Assembly (NCBI GenBank): GCA_023249275.1
Contig: JAHFCV010000035.1
Span: forward strand, 1 to 15,743
DNA: 15,743 nt
Source: Candidatus Methanoperedens sp.
GTDB taxonomy: Archaea > Halobacteriota > Methanosarcinia > Methanosarcinales > Methanoperedenaceae
Direction of reading: 5' to 3'
Shown: in pieces, positions 6,495 to 13,310 of the stretch
Numbering within the stretch: position 1 is the first letter of the stretch
Layout of the letters: each line of letters opens with the position of its first letter
Notes under the pieces: generated by a model
What the model was told of the DNA's origin: nothing
Databases searched by the model: none
Seen by the model: only the letters and a program-made list of their open reading frames with translations
Program-made: the position numbers and the translations under genes

Positions 6495-7577
6495 ATGCAT
6501 TATCACATAATCCTGACAAAGGAATGCAATCTCAACTGTAATTACTGCGGCGGAGGAAGTGACTCGCCGCCGAAGGAAATACAGTACCGGATTTGCGACC
6601 TCAAATCTTTTTTACTCAGGGATTCAGCCCCGGTAATTGAGTTTTATGGCGGTGAACCCCTTCTTCGCATTGATACCATGAAAAAAATCATTGATGCGAT
6701 ACCAGCACATTTCGTTATCCAGACAAATGGCTTATTGTTGGATAAAATAGAGCCAGAGTATCTAAAGAAATTCCACTCGATGCTTGTTTCACTTGATGGA
6801 ACAAAAGAAGTAACAGACAGGGAGCGCGGCACAGGGGTATACGACAGGATAATGCAAAATGTAAACCTGATAAGGCGCCGTGGCTTTAAAGGTGACCTTG
6901 TTGCAAGGATGACTGTGGCGCAGGGTACTGATATTTATGATAACGTGAGGCATCTTCTTGGTACAGGACTTTTTGACCATATTCACTGGCAGCTCAATTT
7001 TGAAATGTTCTGGGAAGCATGGGAAAATACAGAACCCGGATTGGAGGATTGGATTAATTCATATAATTCCGGCATCTCTTCACTTGTAAATTGGTGGGTT
7101 TCCGAGATGGAAAGCGAGGGCAGGGTTCATGGAATTGTTCCATTTATCGGAGTAATGAAATCCCTCCTCTCAGGTGCGGGTTCGCGCCTGTGGTGCGGCT
7201 CAGGGATTGATTTTTTTACGATAATGCCGGACGGAAGAATATCTGCATGCCCTGTATCTGTTGATTTTGATTTTTCAGTAATAGGCTCGATATTTGAAAA
7301 TACTCCACACTCGCTATGTGATAAAGCCGCTGTTGGCGAACCATGCGTATCCTGTGACATATTCCATATCTGCGGCGGCAGGTGTCTTTTTGTGAACAGG
7401 TCGCAGGAGTTGCTCAGAGAAAATGGATATGCACTAATATGCACAACAGTAAAGCATCTGGTGCGTGAATTACAGGGCGCTATGCCGTGGGTTCAGGCGC
7501 TGATTGAAAATGGAATTCTAAGCATGTCGGATTTTGAATATCCTGAAATCAATAACGGATGCGAGATTATACCTTGA
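6495..7577 (+). CDS. radical SAM/SPASM protein, AF0577-like putative peptide-modifying enzyme
   Basis: A 360-residue protein. The radical SAM [4Fe-4S] motif C-x3-C-x2-C is Cys11, Cys15 and Cys18 (ECNLNCNYCGG). The SAM-binding GGEP step is at 52-55. The C-terminal SPASM-like region holds further cysteines for auxiliary iron-sulfur clusters: Cys234, Cys252, Cys275, Cys284, Cys287, Cys293, Cys297 and Cys316, including the run CVSCDIFHICGGRC. The opening MHYHIILTKECNLNC resembles, from memory, the archaeal family named after AF0577 and predicted to modify a peptide; the substrate is unknown. No obvious small Cys- or Gly-rich precursor gene is seen beside it. It follows the thermosome stop by five bases without its own promoter or clear ribosome-binding site, so it is probably translated from the thermosome message. 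The link between the two jobs is unexplained. Confidence 0.85.
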   Translation: MHYHIILTKECNLNCNYCGGGSDSPPKEIQYRICDLKSFLLRDSAPVIEFYGGEPLLRIDTMKKIIDAIPAHFVIQTNGLLLDKIEPEYLKKFHSMLVSLDGTKEVTDRERGTGVYDRIMQNVNLIRRRGFKGDLVARMTVAQGTDIYDNVRHLLGTGLFDHIHWQLNFEMFWEAWENTEPGLEDWINSYNSGISSLVNWWVSEMESEGRVHGIVPFIGVMKSLLSGAGSRLWCGSGIDFFTIMPDGRISACPVSVDFDFSVIGSIFENTPHSLCDKAAVGEPCVSCDIFHICGGRCLFVNRSQELLRENGYALICTTVKHLVRELQGAMPWVQALIENGILSMSDFEYPEINNGCEIIP

Positions 7578-7601
7578 AAATAAAGAGACAGGAAATAGTT
7601 A

Positions 7602-8054
7602 TCAGAGAACAGCCACTGCAAGATAAGCAACAGCCAGATAGCGTAAAAATTTTCCTGTAAACACAAGAACTGAAAAAAGCCAGAACTTAACCCTCAGTAA
7701 TCCGCCAAAGACAGTAAAAGCATCCCCTATAAATGGCAGCCATGTAAATAAAAGCACAATGGCTCCGTATTTTAAGAAATATTTCTCTGCTTTTTCAAGA
7801 TTTCCCGGGTCAATAGAGAGATACTTTTCGGCAAAACTTCTTCCTTTTAAACCGATATAATAACTGGTGCAGGCGCCAAAATAGTTTCCTGCCGATGCTA
7901 CGAACACAAGGGCAGGGATATTAAATTTCTCGTAAACAAGATATACAAGAATCCCCTCGCTTCCAAAAGGAAATATCGTAGATGCAAGGAAACTTGCAAG
8001 AAAAAGACCGAAGTAACCATAATTCAGCAGGATGTTTTGAAGGGATTCTAACAT
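7602..8054 (-). CDS. YqaA/DedA-family (VTT domain) membrane protein
   Basis: A 150-residue integral membrane protein with re-entrant and transmembrane segments at about 10-40, 47-70, 95-118 and 122-148. The pattern FPFGSEGILVYLV (28-40) and the conserved G-N-Y-F-G-A (56-61), followed by Y-I-G-L-K-G, are typical of the short YqaA-type branch of the DedA/VTT superfamily. Members are linked to lipid scrambling, membrane homeostasis and metal or drug resistance, but the exact substrate is not known. AGGTAT lies just before ATG 8054. A TATA-like TTTTTATAG on the minus strand (8080-8088) places the transcript start close to the start codon. It is convergent with the radical SAM gene and divergent from the ferritin-like gene. 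Confidence 0.85.
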   Translation of the reverse strand: MLESLQNILLNYGYFGLFLASFLASTIFPFGSEGILVYLVYEKFNIPALVFVASAGNYFGACTSYYIGLKGRSFAEKYLSIDPGNLEKAEKYFLKYGAIVLLFTWLPFIGDAFTVFGGLLRVKFWLFSVLVFTGKFLRYLAVAYLAVAVL

Positions 8055-8134
8055 ATACCTGAAATATACATACCAGCTATAAAAACACTGTTCAATTAAA
8101 GATAAATACTCATGTGCTCAATCATCCTGTAAAC

Positions 8135-8140
8135 ATGGAG
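8135..8140 (+). promoter_or_regulatory. ribosome-binding site that sets a TTG start
   Basis: GGAGGG lies eight bases before TTG 8149. No ATG in the same frame occurs before the conserved N-terminal helix, so the TTG is the best start for the ferritin-like gene. Confidence 0.6.
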
Positions 8141-8148
8141 GGCTGAAT

Positions 8149-8553
8149 TTGGAAGCTGGAGAAATAATCCGTTTATTGAATGAAGATTATGTGAAGGAAA
8201 TCGAAACTACCCTGATTTATGTCAGGAACGCTTTTATCATGCCCCGGTGCGACCCGAGCAGGGTCACAGAAGCGATAGCAATTGATGAGATGAGGCACAT
8301 GAACTGGCTTGCAGACCTTATCGTGAAACGGGGTGGGAAGCCGGGCATGGAACATAAAGAACTTGACTTCGGGGGAGATGACCTCAGGGGTCAACTGGAA
8401 AAGCAAAAAGCGCTTGAAAGCGAGGCTATTGAGAGATATAAAAAGCATATCGAAATGATAGACGACGCCGAAGTGGTGGGCGTGCTGAAGCATATACTGG
8501 ATGAAGAGAAAAGGCACAGGAAAGAATTCAGGACAAGGCTTGAAAAGCTGTAA
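8149..8553 (+). CDS. ferritin-like di-iron four-helix-bundle protein
   Basis: A 134-residue protein with the ferritin/rubrerythrin four-helix pattern: helix 1 carries Glu17/Glu19, helix 2 has E47-x-x-H50 (AIDEMRHMNW), helix 3 carries glutamates at 90-95 (LESEAIERY), and helix 4 has E120-x-x-H123 (DEEKRH). These match the carboxylate/His ligands of a di-iron centre. The family includes bacterioferritin-type iron stores, rubrerythrin-like peroxidases and related oxidases. The rubredoxin domain of true rubrerythrin is missing, so the role is best described as iron handling or oxidative-stress defence, not settled. The start is TTG with a strong ribosome-binding site, and a TATA-like GATAAATACT lies at 8099-8108. 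An unrecognised gene starts three bases after its stop, probably in the same operon. Confidence 0.85.
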   Translation: MEAGEIIRLLNEDYVKEIETTLIYVRNAFIMPRCDPSRVTEAIAIDEMRHMNWLADLIVKRGGKPGMEHKELDFGGDDLRGQLEKQKALESEAIERYKKHIEMIDDAEVVGVLKHILDEEKRHRKEFRTRLEKL

Positions 8554-8556
8554 CTT

Positions 8557-9045
8557 ATGCTGATAAAAGGTTTTGAGGAACTCGTTGTTGATAAGCAGCA
8601 TTCTGAGATTAAAATACCGATAATGCATGTAGAATTGTCTTTCAATGTCAGGTATTTCCTGGGTAAAGGAGTAGGCTACTGCAGGTTATTGATTAATGGC
8701 GTTAATGGGAAAGGTTTGAGGGGATGTATAGAGGCAGCAGCGGCAAAGTCTTATGTGGGAAGAACGATTTTTGTTTTCCTGTCTGAGCTTGATGGCGGGA
8801 AGAAGCTAATCACCGTGCCTGCCCTGTTTGAAAAGGAGCCGACATTTGATGGGAAAGTGGATTTAAGCGGACTTATTATAAACACGTATTATCACGATGA
8901 GTTCAAAAAGACGGCACAGGAGGTTTATAAAGAGCATACGGATGCCCTGGCAGGTAAAAAAATATGCAATGACAGGGACTGCCTGAGCATTAGTATTCTT
9001 GAATTGCCGGAAAAGGGGATTGAGATATTGAAATCGTATAGATAA
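8557..9045 (+). CDS. protein of unknown function in operon with the ferritin-like gene
   Basis: A 162-residue soluble protein that I do not recognise. It has a predicted mixed alpha/beta composition, with hydrophobic strands near 18-35 (IKIPIMHVELSFNVRYF) and 68-78 (GRTIFVFLSEL), and a helix near 57-65 with the alanine run EAAAAKS. Two cysteines sit near the C-terminus in C-x4-C spacing (KKICNDRDCLSI), with one more in GYCRLL and one in RGCIEA. No signal peptide or membrane helix is seen. Its start lies three bases after the previous stop and has no separate ribosome-binding site, so it is probably coupled to the ferritin-like gene. It ends seven bases from the convergent sdhA end. A redox or metal-related role is only guilt by association. 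Confidence 0.7.
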   Translation: MLIKGFEELVVDKQHSEIKIPIMHVELSFNVRYFLGKGVGYCRLLINGVNGKGLRGCIEAAAAKSYVGRTIFVFLSELDGGKKLITVPALFEKEPTFDGKVDLSGLIINTYYHDEFKKTAQEVYKEHTDALAGKKICNDRDCLSISILELPEKGIEILKSYR

Positions 9046-9052
9046 TCCTTTT

Positions 9053-10753
9053 TCAATACTCCCTAGGCTGAGGCTTGTACATCGTGATTTTTACAGGTTT
9101 ATAATCAATCCTTGCACCATCAGGCGCAAACGTGACAAGCGTATGCTTGAGCCAGTTCTTATCATCCCTTTCGGGATAATCAAGACGATAATGCGAACCC
9201 CTACTCTCCTTTCGAGCCAGCGCGCCAAGACATATCGTCTCTGCAATATCCAGCATTCCTTCAAGTTCAAGCGCGTTCACGAGTTCCTGGTTGAAAATCT
9301 TTCCTTTATTCCTGACACACACATTCCCGTAACGTATCTTGAGTTCACTGATATTATCAAGCGCAGCCTTCAGGTTCTCTTCATCACGGAATATGCCCAC
9401 TTTTTCATCCATGACTTCCTTTAATTCATCCCTTATTTCGAAGAATGCTTCGCCTTCATTCTTACCCAGAAGCGCCGAAATTCGCTGTGATTCCCCATGC
9501 ACTTCTTTTTCCATAATATCTATTTTTTCAAATTCTGTATTATCTGCATATTTCTCTGCGTTTTCTCCCGCTATTTTCCCGAAAACAATCGTTTCAAGCA
9601 GCGAATTCCCGCCAAGCCTGTTCGCGCCGTGCACGCTGATGCAGGAACATTCGCCGCATACGAAGAATCCCGCAATTGATGTCTCACAGTCCTTGTTCGA
9701 AGCGATGCCTCCCATGGAATAATGCTGCGCCAGCTGGATTGGTATCGGCTCTTTAATCGGGTCGATATTCGCAAAATCCATAGCAATTTGCCTGATTCCT
9801 GGCAATCGTTCTTTGATTTTTTGGGCGCCGAGGTACGTGAGGTCAAGGTTCACGTAACCTCCGTCAAATCCCCTCCTCTCGTTTATCTCGGTCTGGATAG
9901 CCCGCGCCACAATATCCCGCGGCGCAAGGTCAAGCAAATGGGGAGAATAACATGCCATGAACCGTTCGCCGTTTTTATTCGTGAGGAACCCGCCTTCACC
10001 GCGTGCACCTTCGGTAATAAGTATATTCGTACCGTAAAGCGTGGTGGGATGGAATTGCACGAATTCCATGTCCTCAAGCGCTGCGCCGCTTCGGTATGCC
10101 ACAGCACATCCGAATCCTGTGTTAATTATCGAGTTCGTTGAACGCTTGTATATTCTTCCGTATCCTCCAGTAGCGAAAATCACAGCCTTTGCCAGAAACC
10201 CCTCAATTTTGCCGTCTGCGATATTGTATCCAACAACGCCTGAACACCTGCCGTTATTAGTCCCCGTATTTAAATACGGGGTCTTTACGACAAGCCGTGT
10301 TACCAGCCATTCTTCATAGAACCTGATGCCATTTTTAAGCGCCTGCTCATACATCGTATGCAGCAGCGCATGACCTGTCCTGTCTTCAGCGTATGCCGTG
10401 CGCGGATAGCCCGCACCGCCAAAAGGACGCTGGGCAATCATTCCTTCATCGGTTCTTGAAAAAAGCGTCCCCCATCGCTCCATCTCAATAACCCGCTCTG
10501 GCGCATCCTTACACAGCAAAGCCACAGCATCCTGGTCTGCAAGATAATCGCCACCTTTTATCGTATCAAAGGCATGGTCTTCCCACCTGTCGGTTTTCCC
10601 AAGCGCGACATTTATGCCGCCCTGGGCTGCTACCGAATGCGAGCGCAAAGGGTGGACTCTGGATATGACCGCTACATCCGCTCCGCTAACGGCTAAAGCG
10701 GCGCGTAAGCCTGCAAGACCGCCTCCCACTATTATGATGTCATGCTTTAACAT
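9053..10753 (-). CDS. sdhA: succinate dehydrogenase/fumarate reductase flavoprotein subunit
   Basis: A 566-residue FAD-dependent catalytic subunit interconverting succinate and fumarate. The dinucleotide motif GGGLAG is at 10-15. The flavin-attachment motif RSHSVAAQGG (37-46) has His39 for covalent FAD. QFHPTTLYG and TEGARGEGGFL carry catalytic His/Arg residues, and HYSMGGI and GANRLGGNSLLE are also present. Direction cannot be told from sequence, and a CoM/CoB thiol:fumarate reductase flavoprotein (TfrA) is a related alternative. The adjacent iron-sulfur and heme-type anchor genes favour a quinone-linked complex. Odd feature: residues 157-165 (KTPYLNTGT) are encoded by a palindrome also found upstream of tRNA-Gln; family members usually have a short turn here, so this looks like an in-frame insertion. 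Transcribed divergently from sdhB across 80 bases. Confidence 0.95.
   Translation of the reverse strand: MLKHDIIIVGGGLAGLRAALAVSGADVAVISRVHPLRSHSVAAQGGINVALGKTDRWEDHAFDTIKGGDYLADQDAVALLCKDAPERVIEMERWGTLFSRTDEGMIAQRPFGGAGYPRTAYAEDRTGHALLHTMYEQALKNGIRFYEEWLVTRLVVKTPYLNTGTNNGRCSGVVGYNIADGKIEGFLAKAVIFATGGYGRIYKRSTNSIINTGFGCAVAYRSGAALEDMEFVQFHPTTLYGTNILITEGARGEGGFLTNKNGERFMACYSPHLLDLAPRDIVARAIQTEINERRGFDGGYVNLDLTYLGAQKIKERLPGIRQIAMDFANIDPIKEPIPIQLAQHYSMGGIASNKDCETSIAGFFVCGECSCISVHGANRLGGNSLLETIVFGKIAGENAEKYADNTEFEKIDIMEKEVHGESQRISALLGKNEGEAFFEIRDELKEVMDEKVGIFRDEENLKAALDNISELKIRYGNVCVRNKGKIFNQELVNALELEGMLDIAETICLGALARKESRGSHYRLDYPERDDKNWLKHTLVTFAPDGARIDYKPVKITMYKPQPREY
10261..10284. repeat. palindromic repeat, copy 2 (inside the sdhA reading frame)
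   Basis: The perfect palindrome CCCCGTATTTAAATACGGGG occurs at 10262-10281, with the same extra bases on both sides as the copy at 4138-4161. On the coding strand it gives residues T-P-Y-L-N-T-G and keeps the frame open. It lies between a beta-strand (WLVTRLVV) and the next conserved strand (GRCSGVVGY), where an insertion in a surface turn would be tolerated. Confidence 0.75.
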
Positions 10754-10770
10754 ACTTATATTATATACGT

Positions 10771-10804
10771 CTTTTATATTACTTTACCATGTGCTTTATA
10801 TAAT
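10771..10804. promoter_or_regulatory. divergent promoters between sdhA and sdhB
   Basis: On the minus strand AATATAAAAG (10771-10780) would start sdhA transcription close to its ATG (10751-10753), giving a nearly leaderless message. On the plus strand TTTATATAAT (10795-10804) would start sdhB transcription near 10826, also with a very short leader before ATG 10834. Both TATA boxes lie within 35 bases, so the two transcripts may be controlled together. Confidence 0.55.
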
Positions 10805-10833
10805 GTGGAAAAGAAACTATTGAACGTAGGGTT

Positions 10834-11580
10834 ATGAAATTCAAGATAAAAAGATTTGACGGGGAAAGGTCGTGGTTCGATACTTTTGAAGTAAAACCCA
10901 AACCGCACATGTCTGTACTTGAAGCGCTTTTCCAGATACAGGATGAGCAGGACGGTTCCCTTTCATTCAGATATTCATGCCGCGGCGCAGTTTGCGGCTC
11001 CTGCGCCATGCTCATTAACAAGAAACAGAGACTTGCATGCCGGACTCAGGTATCTGAAATTGTTGGTGAGAGGGTATTGACCATTTCACCTTATGGTCCC
11101 ATTGCGAAACCTGAATTGAAGACCGGCGATGAGATACTTATTGAACCCCTCCCGAACCTTCCTCTAATCAAAGACCTGATAGTGGATTTAAAACCTTTTT
11201 TCAAGCATTATGAGGATGTGCATCCCTGGTTTGAAGGAGGCGGGGATATGTCAATGTCCCAACAGGATGTCAGGAGAGTCGATAAGTATGCAGCGTGTAT
11301 CCTCTGTGGTCTTTGTTACGGGGCATGCCCTGTAGCTACAAGAGATAAAGATTATTTTGGACCAGCCGCTCTTGCAAAAGCATGGCGTTTTTATGCAGAT
11401 ACGAGGTATCATGACACAATCGGGATGCTAAAACGGGTTGATACGGAAAAAGGTGTCTGGGCATGCGATGAGGTTTTCAGGTGCGTCGAGGTATGCCCTA
11501 AACAGGTGCCTCCCACCAATGCCATCACGGGTTTCATGAGGAAAATTATCTTACATAAAATTAAACACATAATCAGGTGA
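10834..11580 (+). CDS. sdhB: succinate dehydrogenase/fumarate reductase iron-sulfur subunit
   Basis: A 248-residue electron-transfer subunit. An N-terminal ferredoxin domain holds the [2Fe-2S] ligands Cys49, Cys54, Cys57 and Cys69 (YSCRGAVCGSCAML). A C-terminal domain holds C155-x2-C158-x2-C161-x3-C165-P and the set Cys211, Cys217 and Cys221 (WACDEVFRCVEVCPK), matching the [4Fe-4S] and [3Fe-4S] clusters of standard SdhB. No CCG-type heterodisulfide-reductase domain is fused, in contrast to TfrB of CoM/CoB fumarate reductase, so this is the classical membrane-linked form. The length is normal. Its stop overlaps the possible GTG start of the anchor gene. A TATA box at 10795-10804 drives it, with a leader of only a few bases. 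Confidence 0.95.
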   Translation: MKFKIKRFDGERSWFDTFEVKPKPHMSVLEALFQIQDEQDGSLSFRYSCRGAVCGSCAMLINKKQRLACRTQVSEIVGERVLTISPYGPIAKPELKTGDEILIEPLPNLPLIKDLIVDLKPFFKHYEDVHPWFEGGGDMSMSQQDVRRVDKYAACILCGLCYGACPVATRDKDYFGPAALAKAWRFYADTRYHDTIGMLKRVDTEKGVWACDEVFRCVEVCPKQVPPTNAITGFMRKIILHKIKHIIR

Positions 11581-11891
11581 ACATGGAAAAAGAAAGGGCT
11601 TACGGAACAGGGATGTGGGCATGGCTTCTCCAGCGCGTCACGGGGTTGCTGCTTGTGTTCTACCTGTTCATCCATATCGTGTGGGCGCATGGTATTAAAA
11701 CGCCATTTGATTTTATGTTCGTTGAGTTCAAGACAGCAGTTTTTATACTGCTTTTGCTTGTTCTTCCACACGCTTTGAACGGGTTCAGGGTATTCGCAAT
11801 CGATTTCGGGATCGAGGACAGAACGCAGAAGCTCTTATTCTGGGCGCTTGTTATCATAGGAGTCCTGGTGATAATCTGGGGTGTACCTTAA
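11577..11891 (+). CDS. sdhC: succinate dehydrogenase membrane anchor (SdhC/SdhD type), single three-helix subunit
   Basis: A 104-residue membrane protein with three helices at about 16-36, 50-64 and 84-103. The motif QRVTGLLLVFYLFIH (19-33) and the H65-A-L-N-G-F-R71 segment are hallmarks of Sdh anchor subunits; His33 or His65 may ligate heme b, and Arg20 lies where quinone-site residues occur. It passes electrons from SdhB to a membrane quinone or methanophenazine-type carrier; which one is not visible. The start is either GTG 11577, overlapping the sdhB stop, or ATG 11583 (Met3). Only this one anchor is present, and the next gene (bioY) has its own promoter. Usual complexes have two three-helix anchors or one five-helix anchor. 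Confidence 0.85.
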   Translation: MNMEKERAYGTGMWAWLLQRVTGLLLVFYLFIHIVWAHGIKTPFDFMFVEFKTAVFILLLLVLPHALNGFRVFAIDFGIEDRTQKLLFWALVIIGVLVIIWGVP

Positions 11892-11907
11892 ACAAGTTTG
11901 TCGATTA

Positions 11908-11963
11908 ATTTTATAAAGATTGTTCACCTTATTGAATAAAAAGTTTACAATTCAAGGTGAACC
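11908..11963 (+). promoter_or_regulatory. bioY promoter with BirA-like operator and overlapping inverted repeat
   Basis: The TATA box ATTTTATAAAG lies at 11908-11918. TTGTTCACC (11920-11928) and AGTTTACAA (11942-11950) form an inverted pair separated by 13 bases, close to the known biotin-repressor operator TTGTAAACC-N14-16-GGTTTACAA. A second inverted repeat, GTTCACCTT (11922-11930) with AAGGTGAAC (11954-11962), overlaps it and includes the ribosome-binding site before ATG 11964. The position between TATA box and start codon suits repression when biotin is plentiful. The left arms probably lie upstream of the transcript start, so a DNA operator is more likely than an RNA hairpin. Confidence 0.55.
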
Positions 11964-12602
11964 ATGTCAGAATTCAGAAACGAGTTTAAAAACATTCTTG
12001 AAAAATACGACACCGCAAGATACAATTTATTCAAATGGCGGTTTGAATCCACGTTTGCGAACAAGGTTGTCATGGCGCTGATCTTTGCATGTTTAACCGG
12101 CGTATTTGCACAGCTTCGGTTTTATCTTCCCTACACGCCTGTGCCTGTGACGGGGCAGGTTTTTGCAGTCCTTCTCTCAGGTGTGATACTCGGTAAATGG
12201 TACGGAGGCTTGAGCCAGGGTTTCTACACGATTCTTGGGGTGCTGGGCGTGCCCTGGTTTGCAGATGGAAAAGCAGGGTTGGAAATTCTCACAGGCGTTA
12301 CAGGCGGGTATATTGTCGGATTTATCGCCGCCTCGCTGATTATCGGGTGGTTTACCGACAGCTACGTAAGGTCACGAAGTTTTATCGGCATGTTTAGCAT
12401 TATGCTTGTTGGGATTGCGATTATCTATCTGTTTGGGGTGGTTCAGTTATCGCTTGTATTGGGAGTAAATGCGCAGAAGGCGATTGCACTGGGCGCGCTG
12501 CCTTTCATAGGTGTGGATGTTTATAAAGCACTGATAGCTTCGGCAATTGCAGCGGCAGTGGCGCCGAGGGCTGCGTATGGGAATGAGATTGATTCCAGAT
12601 AA
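11964..12602 (+). CDS. bioY: biotin transporter BioY (ECF substrate-binding component)
   Basis: A 212-residue integral membrane protein that captures biotin for uptake, alone or with energy-coupling ATPase and transmembrane subunits (not seen in this window). It has about six membrane segments. The conserved segment YTPVPVTGQVFAVLLSGVIL (56-75) and the Gly-rich TGVTGGYIVGFIAA (112-125) are typical of BioY. The first about 35 residues (MSEFRNEFKNILEKYDTARY onward) are a charged, soluble extension before the first helix, so the N-terminus is longer than in many bacterial BioY proteins. ATG 11964 is supported by AAGGTGA four bases before it. The operator-like repeats upstream and the biotin synthesis genes to the right support the assignment. 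Confidence 0.93.
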   Translation: MSEFRNEFKNILEKYDTARYNLFKWRFESTFANKVVMALIFACLTGVFAQLRFYLPYTPVPVTGQVFAVLLSGVILGKWYGGLSQGFYTILGVLGVPWFADGKAGLEILTGVTGGYIVGFIAASLIIGWFTDSYVRSRSFIGMFSIMLVGIAIIYLFGVVQLSLVLGVNAQKAIALGALPFIGVDVYKALIASAIAAAVAPRAAYGNEIDSR

Positions 12603-12705
12603 TTGAGCCACTTGCAAACCTCCTAAAAAAGCGTAAAAATTATAGTAAGAATCTCTTCCGTGTCTATACACACAAAATGAGACCAGAACTCAGACGCTAT
12701 GAGGC

Positions 12706-13197
12706 TTAAACACTGCTCTGCCGTTCATTTATTCTGTTGAACCAGTTCTCTGTTAATTTGACTCGTCTTCCTTTTTTTTTAAAATTTTCCACCATATTAC
12801 GAAAATTCTCTTTTCCAACTTCCGTTATTCGCCAATCATCCCAAACTTCCCCACTCATATAGCCACTTTCGACAAGGTCGGAACGAGTCCAAGCTAAATC
12901 ATTCTTCCAAACTAATTCTCCATTAGCTCTATATTCTTTATCATGGTCATCGAATTTTAAGTAACCTCTTGATTCAATATTATCGAGAACCTCTTCTTTT
13001 GTAGCACCCCCGTTTTTATCTAACAAAATTGATGTTAATAAAACAAGACTTCTTTCAGTCTCAGCAAAAGATAATCTTTCGTCTCTTATTTCTGGGTAAT
13101 ACGATTTACATTTGACACAAAAATCGTCATCTTCATCCTCAGTCACTTGAACTAAAGCATTGCAACAGGCACTTCTTTTTGCGTTCAACAAGGTCAT
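12706..13197 (-). CDS. zinc-ribbon and Mrr-N-like winged-helix protein
   Basis: A 163-residue protein. Cys11/Cys12 and C27-x2-C30 (FCVKCK) could form a small zinc ribbon at residues 10-32, separated by an acidic stretch (EDEDDD). Residues about 45-150 look like a winged helix resembling the N-terminal domain of Mrr-type restriction proteins: TKEEVLDNIESRGYL, then VWKNDLAWTRSDLVESGYMS, then WDDWRITEVGKENF. No nuclease domain follows, so it may be a stand-alone DNA-binding regulator or antitoxin-like protein; function is not established. It is distinctly AT-richer than its neighbours and sits between bioY and the bioUFD genes, suggesting later insertion. A minus-strand TATA-like TTAAATA at 13227-13233 stands about 30 bases before the start; no clear ribosome-binding site is seen. 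Confidence 0.75.
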   Translation of the reverse strand: MTLLNAKRSACCNALVQVTEDEDDDFCVKCKSYYPEIRDERLSFAETERSLVLLTSILLDKNGGATKEEVLDNIESRGYLKFDDHDKEYRANGELVWKNDLAWTRSDLVESGYMSGEVWDDWRITEVGKENFRNMVENFKKKGRRVKLTENWFNRINERQSSV

Positions 13198-13310
13198 AGC
13201 TGATAATAATAAGTTATTTCGTATGGTATTTAAGATTTCGCCTATTACGTGACCGTTACATTGGTACTTACCAAAACCCCCTCAAAACCAGTGGTAACTT
13301 TTTTTCACTC
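13198..13310. other. spacer at the 3' end of the bio operon with a small inverted repeat
   Basis: TTGGTA and TACCAA at 13261-13274 form a perfect six-base inverted repeat around CT. GTTAC (13254-13258) and GGTAAC (13292-13297) are further complementary pieces. A T7 run follows on the plus strand at 13298-13305, but no plus-strand gene would use it. No gene is seen; the role of the repeats is unknown. Confidence 0.3.

Noticed and set aside
9053..11580. CoM/CoB thiol:fumarate reductase (TfrAB) as the identity of the Sdh genes
   Set aside because: The iron-sulfur subunit lacks the fused CCG-domain heterodisulfide part and is followed by a membrane anchor, so the classical membrane complex fits better.
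11922..11962. RNA hairpin hiding the bioY ribosome-binding site
   Set aside because: The left arm lies between the TATA box and the expected transcript start, so it would probably not be transcribed; it is kept as a DNA operator unless transcript mapping shows otherwise.
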